A stretch of 16,804 nucleotides of DNA from Deltaproteobacteria bacterium. GTDB taxonomy: Bacteria > Desulfobacterota_C > Deferrisomatia > Deferrisomatales > JACRMM01. Below, piece after piece: positions 8,225 through 15,178 of the stretch. The translations under genes were made by a program, and so were the position numbers. The stretch's first letter is position 1; each line of letters opens with the position of its first letter. The DNA lies in contig JACRCS010001046.1 in the NCBI GenBank assembly GCA_016218905.1, forward strand, positions 1 through 16,804, read 5' to 3'. The notes under the pieces are model-generated. The model saw only the letters and a program-made list of their open reading frames with translations, made no database searches and was not told where the DNA came from.

Positions 8225-8347
8225 GCAAGACCCTGTCTCTCGCCCGTTCGCTTCGCTCCCTAGAGGCACAGAGCCCGCAGAGAAAAACAAGATCGGGGCT
8301 TTTGTCTTTCTCTGCGTCCTCTGCGCCTCTGCGAGAGACAGGTCTTT
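8225..8347. repeat. Nested long imperfect hairpin element
   Basis: Outer arms CCTGTCTCTCG (8232-8242) and CGAGAGACAGG (8332-8342) are exact; flanking AAGAC/GTCTT extends the pairing with one bulged base. Inner arms 8262-8290 and 8302-8330 pair at 25 of 29 positions around an 11-nt loop. A 19-nt asymmetric bulge (8243-8261) sits on the left side. The sequence contains CTCTGCGTCCTCTGCGCC, a phrase I recognise from dispersed intergenic repeats often mis-called as proteins containing SRRGAEDAE. Short reading frames here are best treated as spurious. Confidence 0.65.
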
Positions 8348-8369
8348 CCGTCCAGGACGGGGTCGGGCT

Positions 8370-8394
8370 GGTGGGCAGTGCCCACCCTACGCTT
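8370..8394. repeat. Half copy of the GTAGGGTGGGC REP-like palindrome
   Basis: GGTGGGC AGT GCCCACC followed by CTACGCTT. It matches the right half of the element at 12290-12345 at 24 of 25 bases. It lies 23 bp past the FAD-subunit stop (minus strand), so its 7-bp stem could help end or protect the Mo-hydroxylase transcript, but no U-run follows. Confidence 0.65.
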
Positions 8395-8416
8395 CGCCCC
8401 TCCTCCGCATCGTCAA

Positions 8417-9466
8417 TCAGCCACGGCTGCCGGCGCACACGTCCCCTCCTTGCGCGACTCCCTCGGGGAGGCTCTGGGCGCAGGGGCCCTCAGCTTCCGA
8501 CCAAACCGCGCGCTTCACCAGGGCCTTCGTGATCTCGACCTTGTAGGCGCTCTGGGCGAGAGGCCTCGCCTTCGCCACGGCCGCTGCCGCGGCGAGCTCG
8601 GCGCTCGCCTCGTCGAGAGGCTTGCCGACGAGCGCCTCCTCGGCCGCTACCGCGCGCACCGGCACGGGCGAGACGGCCCCGAGCGCGAGCCGGGCCTCCG
8701 CGCAGACCCCGCCTTCCGCCCGCAGGACGGCCGCGACGCTCACGAGGGCGAAGTCCACGGGCTTTCGGACGGTGAACTTGAGGAACGTCTGCCGCGCCCC
8801 GGCGGCGAGGGCCGGGATCCGCACCTCGGTGACGACCTCGGCCGGTGCGAGCACGGTGCCGAGCGGCGTGTAGAAGTCGCGCAGCGGGATCTCCCTCTCC
8901 CCTCCGCTTCCCCTCACCCGCAGCACCGCGTCCAGGGCCACCAGCGCGGTCGCCAGATCGGACGGCGACGCCGCGAAGCATCCCTTTCCGCCCAGGATCG
9001 CGTGGTAGCGGCTGTCGCCCTTCACAGCGAGACAGGGACCCTTCCCCTTCCGGAGGCAGGAGATCGCCCCCCCCACGTGGTTCGGGTAGCGGTAGTACCA
9101 GCAGCGCACCTCCTGGCAGAGGTTCCCGCCGAGGGTGCCCATGTTCCGCAGTTGCGGGGTCCCGACGCTCCGGGCGGCCTCTGCAACGAGCAGGTACTTC
9201 TCCCGGACGACCGGGGCCTCCTGGAGCCGCGAGAGCCGCGTCAGCGCCCCGAGGACGAGCCCGCCGCCCTCATCCCGGATGCCGTCGAGACCCGGAATGG
9301 TCTTCAGATTCACGAGGAGCTCCGGCGGCTCCAGGACGATGCCGTCCCTCACCGCTCCCAAGAGGTCCGTCCCGCCGGCGTTCAGCCGGGCCTTGGGGCC
9401 GTGGGCTTCCAGGAGTGCGCAGGCCTCCTCGACGGTGCGCGCGTTGACGTGCCGAAACGAGCTCAT
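8417..9466 (-). CDS. FAD-binding subunit of a xanthine dehydrogenase/4-hydroxybenzoyl-CoA reductase-type Mo hydroxylase, with [4Fe-4S] insert
   Basis: Encodes 349 aa, the usual length for the medium (FAD) subunit. FAD-site motifs are NAGGTDLL (about 29-36) and TLGGNLC (about 111-117). The C-terminal CO_deh_flav_C-type domain starts near 190. Unlike ordinary xanthine dehydrogenase subunits it carries clustered cysteines 117, 122, 137, 145 and 163 in an insertion after TLGGN. From memory of the families, this matches the extra [4Fe-4S] centre of 4-hydroxybenzoyl-CoA reductase HcrB and of PaoB. The segment RYHAILGGKGC...SPSDLATAL looks closer to the PaoB type. The role is to pass electrons between FAD and the 2Fe-2S subunit. 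The ATG overlaps the Mo-subunit stop (ATGA at 9466-9463), with AGGGG upstream, so it is the last gene of the operon. Substrate is not determined. Confidence 0.93.
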   Translation of the reverse strand: MSSFRHVNARTVEEACALLEAHGPKARLNAGGTDLLGAVRDGIVLEPPELLVNLKTIPGLDGIRDEGGGLVLGALTRLSRLQEAPVVREKYLLVAEAARSVGTPQLRNMGTLGGNLCQEVRCWYYRYPNHVGGAISCLRKGKGPCLAVKGDSRYHAILGGKGCFAASPSDLATALVALDAVLRVRGSGGEREIPLRDFYTPLGTVLAPAEVVTEVRIPALAAGARQTFLKFTVRKPVDFALVSVAAVLRAEGGVCAEARLALGAVSPVPVRAVAAEEALVGKPLDEASAELAAAAAVAKARPLAQSAYKVEITKALVKRAVWSEAEGPCAQSLPEGVAQGGDVCAGSRG

Positions 9467-11757
9467 GCCGCACCCCTGCCCTTCTCGGGCTCCTTCGTCT
9501 TCCCCAGCGCCCGGAGGATTCGCTCGGGCGTGACCGGGTACTCGGTGAGCCGCACCCCGATGGCGTTCGAGACGGCCAGCAGGACCGCCGTGGGCCCGGG
9601 TGCGGTGGCGACTTCGCCGACTCCGACCGCGTGAAACCGGTGGCTCGGGATCGGCGTCTCCAGGACGACGTTCTTAATCGGCGGCAGCTCGGAGAAGGTG
9701 CGCCACTTGTAGTCGACCATGTTGGCGTTGAGCACGCGCCCGGTGGACCGGTCGAGGACCGTCTCCTCGAAGAGGGCGCTGTCGATTCCGGCGGAGCCCA
9801 GGCAGCCGTTGAGCTGGTTGGCGAGGCCCGGCGGGTCGATGATCTGCCCCGCGTCCGTCGCGTTCACGACGCGCAGGAGGTCGACCTTCCCCGTCTCGGT
9901 GTCCACCTCCACCTCGACGAACGTCATCATGCAGTTCGTGAGCGTGAAGTCCGGATCGAAGCGGCCCTGGCCGATCACCGTGTGCTCGAAGTTGAGGATC
10001 TTGGCCCACGGGAGCCGCTTCCCCGGGACCTTCGTCGAGAAGACGAAGCCGTCCTCGGTATCCAGGTCCTCCGGAGCTTCGTCGAGGACCGGGGCCGCGA
10101 CCTCCAGGAGTCGCTTGCGCGCGTCCTCGGCGGCCTTGATGGCCGCGCTTCCCATGGCGTAGGTGCCGCGGGAGCCGACCGGCCCGAAGTCGTAGGGCGT
10201 GACGGTGGTGTCGGCGGGCGTCTGCGATACGCGCTCGAGGGGGACCTGGAGCACCTCCGCCACCATCTTGCACAGGTTGCTCGGCTGGCCGGTCCCGTGC
10301 TCCGTGGCGGGCGAGTAGAGCGTGACGGTGCCCTGGGGATCGAGGCGCACGTACGCTTCGGAGACGCTCTCGCCGATATCGACGTTGCCGTGAACGCCCA
10401 CGCCCACGCCCGTGCGCTTCATACCCTGGATCGACGACGGCTTCAGCCAACCCTTCCACTTCTCGCTCCACCCGAAGGCCCGGGCTCCCTCTTCCATCGC
10501 TTTCGAGTAATCCACTCCCCGGTAGTCGTACCACTCCCCGTCGCGCCAGAAGTAGCCCTGGCCGGGCTTCACGTAGTTCTTCTTGAAGAACTCCACGGGG
10601 TCGAGGTCGAGCTTCTCCATGGCGAGGGAGAGGAGCGGCAGGAGCGCGCACTTGAGCTCCTGGCCGCCGAAACCCCGAACGATGCCGGAGGGATTCCGGT
10701 TGGAGCAGACGATCTTCGACCGGAGGTCCCAGTTGGGCGAACGGACGACGAGCTGCACCTCGCCGGCGCCGACTGCGACCTGGGCCTGCGTCGTCATGGA
10801 GTAAGCCCCGGTACCGATCAACCACTCGCCCGCGACCGCCGTCACCGAGCCGTCCTTGCGCATCCCCACCCGCGCGTGGATCTTCGACTCCATCCGCACC
10901 GTGAACGCCGCCAGGTGCTCCTCCTTCGTGAGGCGGATCCGGACCGGCCGTCCGGTGGCCCGGCTCAGGGCGGTCGCCTGGAGGATCATCTGGATGGACA
11001 TGAACTTGGAGCCGTAGCTCCCGCCGCAGGGGCCGCCGATGAACCGCACGTCGACGTTCCGCCCGAAGGAGTAGTAGAGGATCACCTTGTCCTGATACGG
11101 GCCCTGGCTGGAGCCCCAGATGGTGACGCGGTTCGGCTCTTCCCAGAACGCCACCGCGCCGGGAGCCTCCGGCGGGAGCGGGTTCGGGAGGTTCTGAAAG
11201 CCGCAGGTGCCCTCCACGACGACGTCGGCCTGGCGCAGGCCCTCCTCCACGTCGCCGAGGACCACGTCCTTGAGGCACTTGGGGCCGAAGAAGAGCGTGC
11301 CGCCCTTCACCTCGTTGCCGGGAGCCTCGGCGTAGAGCTCCGGCGCCCCCGGCTTGAGGGCCTGCTCCATGTCGAAGACGGCCGGCAGCACCTCGTATTC
11401 GACCTCGATCAGCCCGAGCGCCTTCTCGGCGATCTCCTCGCTGCGGGCGGCCACGAGGGCGACGCTGTCCCCCACGTACCGGACCTTGCGGTCGAGCACC
11501 CGGACGTACCGGGGGGTGCCGCCCCTCCAGTCCGGCACGTCCTCGTGAGTCAGCACGGCCTCGACGCCCGGAAGGGCTTCGGCCCGGCTCTTGTCGATGC
11601 GCCGGATCACGGCGTGGGCGTGGGGACTCCGGAGGACGCGCCCGTAGAGCATGTTCGGGATCTTGAGGTCTCCGAGGAACGCCGTCCGGCCGGTGACGAG
11701 GTCCCGCGCGTCCTTCCGGGGCGTGGACTTCCCGATGTAGCGGTAGGGCTTCGTCAT
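9463..11757 (-). CDS. Molybdopterin-binding catalytic subunit, xanthine dehydrogenase family
   Basis: Encodes 764 aa from the ATG at 11757, which overlaps the 2Fe-2S stop (ATGA) and has GGGGAGG upstream; a longer frame to 11934 runs inside the upstream gene and is rejected. Residues about 20-130 form the a/b hammerhead domain and the rest the Mo-cofactor-binding domains. Visible active-site landmarks: SSQGPY with Gln218, GGSYGSK (245-251, where GGGFGGK is usual), RGFGGQE (361-367), TEHGTGQ (485-491) and GVGE with the catalytic base Glu715. No signal peptide or export motif is present, so the enzyme should be cytoplasmic. Family members hydroxylate or, in 4-hydroxybenzoyl-CoA reductase, reductively dehydroxylate activated aromatics. 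The altered loop motifs set it apart from textbook xanthine dehydrogenase. Neighbouring ligase and AraC genes favour an acid or acyl-CoA substrate, which is inference. Confidence 0.93.
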   Translation of the reverse strand: MTKPYRYIGKSTPRKDARDLVTGRTAFLGDLKIPNMLYGRVLRSPHAHAVIRRIDKSRAEALPGVEAVLTHEDVPDWRGGTPRYVRVLDRKVRYVGDSVALVAARSEEIAEKALGLIEVEYEVLPAVFDMEQALKPGAPELYAEAPGNEVKGGTLFFGPKCLKDVVLGDVEEGLRQADVVVEGTCGFQNLPNPLPPEAPGAVAFWEEPNRVTIWGSSQGPYQDKVILYYSFGRNVDVRFIGGPCGGSYGSKFMSIQMILQATALSRATGRPVRIRLTKEEHLAAFTVRMESKIHARVGMRKDGSVTAVAGEWLIGTGAYSMTTQAQVAVGAGEVQLVVRSPNWDLRSKIVCSNRNPSGIVRGFGGQELKCALLPLLSLAMEKLDLDPVEFFKKNYVKPGQGYFWRDGEWYDYRGVDYSKAMEEGARAFGWSEKWKGWLKPSSIQGMKRTGVGVGVHGNVDIGESVSEAYVRLDPQGTVTLYSPATEHGTGQPSNLCKMVAEVLQVPLERVSQTPADTTVTPYDFGPVGSRGTYAMGSAAIKAAEDARKRLLEVAAPVLDEAPEDLDTEDGFVFSTKVPGKRLPWAKILNFEHTVIGQGRFDPDFTLTNCMMTFVEVEVDTETGKVDLLRVVNATDAGQIIDPPGLANQLNGCLGSAGIDSALFEETVLDRSTGRVLNANMVDYKWRTFSELPPIKNVVLETPIPSHRFHAVGVGEVATAPGPTAVLLAVSNAIGVRLTEYPVTPERILRALGKTKEPEKGRGAA

Positions 11758-12272
11758 GGCGCCGCCCTCCCCTTCTCGGCCGCGTCCTTTACCGCCTCGA
11801 GGACGTGATAGTGGGCGATACAGCGGCAGTAGTTGCCCGAGAGCGCCTCCTTCATCTCCTCCTCCGTGGGGGACGGGTTCCGGAGGAGGAGATCCTTGGC
11901 GCTCATCAGGATGCCCGGCGTGCAGAAGCCGCACTGGAAGGCCGTGTGGTCGATGAAGCTCTGCTGGAGCGGGTCGAGCTCACCCGTGATGGGGTCGGCG
12001 AGCCCCTCGACGGTCGTGATCGCCAGACCGTCGCACTCCACCGTCAGCATCATGCAGGAGAGCATGGCCCGGCCGTCAACCAGGACCGTGCAGCAGCCGC
12101 AGGCCCCCCGGTCGCAGGAGACCTTCGTCCCGGTGAGCCCCAGGGTCTCCCGCAGGGTGTGCGCGAGCGTGTGGCTCGGCTCGACCTGGGCCGGCGGGTC
12201 CCCGGCCGTGAGCTCGTGGACCGTCCCGTTGACGGTCAGGCGGAGGGTACGGATCGACGGACTTGGAGCCAT
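11754..12272 (-). CDS. [2Fe-2S] subunit of the Mo hydroxylase
   Basis: Encodes 172 aa, standard for the small iron-sulfur subunit. The N-terminal ferredoxin-like cluster is ligated by C53, C58, C61 and C73 (CDRGACGCC). The C-terminal helical domain holds the second cluster at C114, C117, C149 and C151 (CGFC and CRC). It relays electrons between the Mo centre and FAD. No Tat or Sec signal precedes the first domain, unlike periplasmic PaoA, so the complex is probably cytoplasmic. ATG at 12272 is chosen because AAGGAGAT lies 9 nt upstream; the longer frame to a GTG at 12302 starts inside a REP-like repeat. It is the first gene of the three-gene Mo operon, 78 bp downstream of the ligase stop, and its 3' end overlaps the next gene by 4 nt. 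No XdhC/PaoD maturation factor is in the window. Confidence 0.95.
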   Translation of the reverse strand: MAPSPSIRTLRLTVNGTVHELTAGDPPAQVEPSHTLAHTLRETLGLTGTKVSCDRGACGCCTVLVDGRAMLSCMMLTVECDGLAITTVEGLADPITGELDPLQQSFIDHTAFQCGFCTPGILMSAKDLLLRNPSPTEEEMKEALSGNYCRCIAHYHVLEAVKDAAEKGRAAP

Positions 12273-12289
12273 GGTTTCTCTATCTCCTT

Positions 12290-12345
12290 GTAGGGTGGGC
12301 ACAGCCCACCGAGACCTTTCCGACGGTGGGCCGTGCCCACCCTAC
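12290..12345. repeat. REP-like palindromic element between ligase and Mo operon
   Basis: GTAGGGTGGGCAC-AGCCCACC (12290-12310) faces GGTGGGCC-GTGCCCACCCTAC (12325-12345), giving a long near-perfect stem with secondary stems on each arm. It fills most of the 78-bp gap between the ligase stop and the 2Fe-2S start. On the transcript the hairpin ends directly against the AAGGAGAT ribosome binding site (12289-12282). It may be a decoupling or mRNA-processing element. Related copies lie at 6838-6915 and 8370-8394. Confidence 0.8.
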
Positions 12346-12350
12346 GCTTG

Positions 12351-13997
12351 TCACTTTCCGAGCTTTCGCGCGATGTCGTCTTTGAGCGTCGCCTTGTCTA
12401 TCTTGCCGGTTTTCGTCTGGGGGAGCTCGTTCACGAACTCGATGCGCTCCGGCAGGTGGAGGACGGCGGCCTTGCGGCCCCTCAGGAAGGCGATCACGTC
12501 GGTAAAGGTGAGTGCCGCTCCGGGCGTGGTCTGGACGTAGGCGCAGACCCTCTCCCCCAGGTCGGGATCGGGCATCGGCACGACCGCCACCGAGACGACC
12601 TCCGGGTGATCGCTGATGAGGCGCTCGATCTCGACGGCGCTGATGCTCTCGCCGCCGCGGTTGATCATCTCCTTTGCCCTTCCCGTGAGGGTCACGTAGC
12701 CCCGCTCGTCGATGCGGGCCAGGTCGCCCGTCCGGAAGAAGCCATCCCTCGTGAAGGCGAGGGCGTTCTCCTGGGGGTTCCCGTAGTAACCGGTGAAGAC
12801 TCCGGGCCCTTTGATGACGAGCTCGCCGGAGCTGCCGACCGGGAGCTCGCGTCCGTCCTGGTCGATCACCCGGTACCGATCGTAGGGGCAGGTCGGTTTC
12901 CCGACGGTGTTGCAGACGGTCTCCAGGTCATCGCTCCGGCGGCTGATCGTCGTCTGCCCCTCGGTCCCCCCGTAGCCGTTGTAGTAGGTGCAGCCGAGCT
13001 TCTCCCGGACGGAGCGGATGAGGTCAGGCAGGCTCGCTCCGCCGCCCGAGTGCATCTTCTCGAGCGAGCTGAGGTCGTAGCGGCCGCGGTCCTCGTAGTG
13101 GATGAGGCGGTTGGCCAGCGTCGGGACCCAGACGATCGCGGTGACGCGCTCCCGCTCGATGGTCCTGCAGACGTCGCCCAGGTCCGTGGAATCGAGGAGG
13201 ACCAGCCGCGCGTACGTGAACAGGCCCCCGAGGAGTCCCTTCGTGAACGTCAGGTCGTGCCCCATCGGACCCGCCAGCAGGCACGTGTCCCGGCCGTCGT
13301 AGTCCCACGCCCGCGCGGCGTACTCCGAGCCGCAGACGAGGCTCTCGTGGGTGCGCGGGACGAGCTTCGGAAGCCCTGTGGTGCCTCCCGTCGGAGCCAT
13401 GTGGCCCACCTGCGCGGGGTCCGGCCGGCGCCCGGCGAGGGCGGCCCGGTCGGCCGCGGAGATCTCTTCCTCGACGGTGAGCCCCGAGAGGCTCGGATAC
13501 GCCCCGGCACTGCCTCGCGCCAGGATCACGTGCCGGAGCCCCGGATGGGCCCCTTTGACGTCGGCGACGATGGGGAGGTAGTCGACGTTCCGGTGAGACT
13601 CCGCCACGATCCAGCCCGTGGCGCCGGCGAGGCCCACGAGGTGCCCGATCTCGTGCTGCCGGTGGCGGTCGAGGAGCAGCACGGGGATCGCACCGATCTT
13701 CTGAAGAGCGAAGTAGGAGAGGACGAACTCGTTCCAGTTGGGGAGCTGGACGAGAATCCGCTCGAGGGGCTGGATGCCCAGGCGCAAGAGCCCCAGGGCG
13801 AGGCGGTTGACCTGCTCCCGCGCCTCGCCGTAGGTGAGCCGGCTGCGGCCGTCGACGAAGGCCTCCCGGTCGGGGTAGATGTCGGCCGCCTTGTCGAGCA
13901 GATCGCCGAGCGTCAGCCCGGGCCACCAGCGGTACTTCTGGTACTGTGCCGCGTCGGCGGGGTCGTACGGGGTAAAGCCGGGCAAGGCAACGCTCAT
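12351..13997 (-). CDS. EntE/DhbE-like aryl-acid adenylate-forming ligase (probable acyl-CoA ligase)
   Basis: Encodes 548 aa. The ATG at 13997 has GAGG 6 nt upstream, preferred over an in-frame GTG at 14024. Adenylation motifs are complete: A3 TGGTTGLPKLVPRTH (about 203-217), A5 NGYGGTEG (about 340-347), TGD (about 423-425), hinge GRAKEMINRGGESI and the A10 catalytic lysine (about 532, GKIDK). Overall similarity by eye is to 2,3-dihydroxybenzoate-AMP ligases. At the aryl-acid pocket the HN pair of EntE/DhbE is replaced by H247-D248 (GHD), so the natural acid is probably not 2,3-dihydroxybenzoate. No carrier protein or NRPS gene is nearby. The neighbours are an AraC regulator and a Mo hydroxylase, so CoA thioester formation for catabolism is more likely than siderophore synthesis. 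That role is inference; ligase chemistry is secure. Confidence 0.9.
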   Translation of the reverse strand: MSVALPGFTPYDPADAAQYQKYRWWPGLTLGDLLDKAADIYPDREAFVDGRSRLTYGEAREQVNRLALGLLRLGIQPLERILVQLPNWNEFVLSYFALQKIGAIPVLLLDRHRQHEIGHLVGLAGATGWIVAESHRNVDYLPIVADVKGAHPGLRHVILARGSAGAYPSLSGLTVEEEISAADRAALAGRRPDPAQVGHMAPTGGTTGLPKLVPRTHESLVCGSEYAARAWDYDGRDTCLLAGPMGHDLTFTKGLLGGLFTYARLVLLDSTDLGDVCRTIERERVTAIVWVPTLANRLIHYEDRGRYDLSSLEKMHSGGGASLPDLIRSVREKLGCTYYNGYGGTEGQTTISRRSDDLETVCNTVGKPTCPYDRYRVIDQDGRELPVGSSGELVIKGPGVFTGYYGNPQENALAFTRDGFFRTGDLARIDERGYVTLTGRAKEMINRGGESISAVEIERLISDHPEVVSVAVVPMPDPDLGERVCAYVQTTPGAALTFTDVIAFLRGRKAAVLHLPERIEFVNELPQTKTGKIDKATLKDDIARKLGK

Positions 13998-14047
13998 CTC
14001 GTACCTCACGTGAAGGGAAGACACCCCTGGAGTTCCCGAGAGCTGCC

Positions 14048-14053
14048 ATTATG
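14048..14053 (-). promoter_or_regulatory. Possible -10 element for the ligase operon
   Basis: CATAAT on the minus strand, 5 of 6 to consensus, 50 bp before the ligase ATG in the 85-bp gap after the AraC gene. No good -35 sits 16-18 bp upstream, which would fit an activator-dependent promoter. Weak evidence on its own. Confidence 0.3.
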
Positions 14054-14082
14054 CCAGAGGGCGCGGCCAAGCGCAGAGACGC

Positions 14083-15012
14083 TTACCGGTATGTCTGGTA
14101 CTTTTCCCGGAACGAGTTTCGAAAGCCGCCGGGGCTCGCTCCCGACTCCCGCCGGAAGAACCGGCCGAAGTAGGAGGGATCCTCGAAGTGGAGCCGATAC
14201 GCGATCTCGGCGACGGAGAGGTCGCTGTGCGCCAGGAGTCGCTTCGCCTCGGTCGTGACCTCTTCCCGGATGAGGGCGCCGGCGGTGCGCTGCGTCACCG
14301 CCTTGACGGTGTCGCTCAGGTGCCCGGCGCTGAGGCCGAGCGCTTCGGCGTAGGCGGAGACCGTCCGGTCGACGAGGACGCGCTCCGACAGCATCTTCTT
14401 GAAGCGCCGGACGAGGGACGAGGCGCGGTCCTCCACGGCTTGGGTCCGGGTCCGCCAGCGCCGCTGGATCTGGACGAGGAGGACGTGCAGGTACGCTCTC
14501 AGCACCGACGTGCGCCCGAAGGCGGCGTGGAGGTACTCCTCCTCGAGCCCGCCGATCAGCTCCGAGAAGAGGGCGGCGTCGCCCGCCTCCAGAGAGAGGC
14601 GCGGCGGCTCGCCGGTCGTATGGAAGAACGCCAGGTGGTCGAGGGGACTCTCGCCGGCCGAGGCGAAGAGGAGGAACTCCGGGGCGAAGCGGAGCACCTT
14701 CCCGGCCGTTGGTTCCTCCAGCTCCCAGAAGTGGACCTGGCCCGGCGAGACGAAGTAGAGGCACGGCGGCGTCACCGGATCCGGGACGAAGTCGATGACG
14801 TGACAGCCCGCCCCCGCGGTCAGGTAGAGCACCTGGTAGAAGCTGTGCCGGTGGGGGTACCCGGCACGCGCGGCCCGCGTCATCTCCTCGAGCGAGTTGA
14901 GCTCGAAGGCGAGCCCGTCGTCCCCGTCCGAGCCGAGCACGTGGAGCGGGATGGCTTCGGGTTTTGCGTGGGGGCGCCCGCTCGGCTCGGTTCTCTTACC
15001 GTTCGAGCCCAA
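14083..15012 (-). CDS. AraC-family transcriptional regulator
   Basis: Encodes 309 aa if translation begins at the TTG at 15012, which overlaps the end of hicA by 17 nt. An in-frame GTG at 14940 is an alternative (285 aa) but has no ribosome binding site, whereas AAGAGG precedes the TTG. The N-terminal half is a cupin-like sensor (PHRHSFYQVLYLTAG and FVSPGQVHFWEL, about 52-110). The C-terminal approximately 100 residues hold the two helix-turn-helix units: AYAEALGLSAGHLSDTVK and the highly typical VAEIAYRLHFEDPSYFGRFFRRESG. Regulators of this layout often respond to aromatic acids (PobR and HpaA types). It lies 85 bp upstream of the ligase gene on the same strand, so it probably controls the ligase and Mo-hydroxylase genes. 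The inducer is unknown. Confidence 0.9.
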   Translation of the reverse strand: MGSNGKRTEPSGRPHAKPEAIPLHVLGSDGDDGLAFELNSLEEMTRAARAGYPHRHSFYQVLYLTAGAGCHVIDFVPDPVTPPCLYFVSPGQVHFWELEEPTAGKVLRFAPEFLLFASAGESPLDHLAFFHTTGEPPRLSLEAGDAALFSELIGGLEEEYLHAAFGRTSVLRAYLHVLLVQIQRRWRTRTQAVEDRASSLVRRFKKMLSERVLVDRTVSAYAEALGLSAGHLSDTVKAVTQRTAGALIREEVTTEAKRLLAHSDLSVAEIAYRLHFEDPSYFGRFFRRESGASPGGFRNSFREKYQTYR

Positions 15013-15178
15013 GCTGCCTCTTGAGGTGCCTCGCCAGCGTATCGTCGATTTCCGTGTGGCGCGGCACAGGATGCTTCTTTCCGTTGGCAGGACTCAAGTA
15101 GATGTCGTGCCGAGACCCGTGCCGTTGGAGCACGCAACCCCCGTCCGTAAGTTGCCGGACGAGTTCACTGCGCTTCAT
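14996..15178 (-). CDS. hicA: HicA-like mRNA interferase toxin
   Basis: Encodes 60 aa with the compact double-stranded-RNA-binding-like HicA fold pattern: start MKRSELVRQLTDGG, then QRHGSRHDIY, then GKKHPVPRH and a basic C-terminal helix (LARHLKRQLGL). His24 in HGSRH sits where the catalytic histidine lies in characterised HicA toxins, so the toxin looks intact. In the family it cleaves mRNA and is neutralised by HicB. The ATG overlaps the antitoxin stop (ATGA at 15178-15175). The 3' end overlaps the likely TTG start of the AraC gene, an unusual linkage of a toxin to a catabolic regulator. Confidence 0.88.
   Translation of the reverse strand: MKRSELVRQLTDGGCVLQRHGSRHDIYLSPANGKKHPVPRHTEIDDTLARHLKRQLGLER

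Noticed and set aside
8166..8438. 90-aa minus-strand protein with SRRGAEDAE-type sequence
   Set aside because: It is a translation of the nested hairpin and REP-like repeats, a known source of spurious hypothetical proteins.
9631..11808. Plus-strand frame of 725 codons opposite the Mo subunit
   Set aside because: The opposite strand encodes a complete Mo hydroxylase with catalytic residues. The plus frame gives low-complexity Arg/Leu/Asp/Val-rich sequence with no motif.
11754..12302. Longer 2Fe-2S start at the GTG 12302
   Set aside because: The extra ten codons lie in the REP-like repeat. The ATG at 12272 has a strong ribosome binding site.
12351..13997. Siderophore biosynthesis entE
   Set aside because: The pocket Asn is replaced by Asp, and there are no isochorismate, carrier-protein or NRPS genes nearby. 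The context is a Mo hydroxylase operon.
12333..14258. Plus-strand frame of 641 codons opposite the ligase
   Set aside because: The minus strand carries all adenylation motifs in order. The plus translation is a composition-driven shadow.
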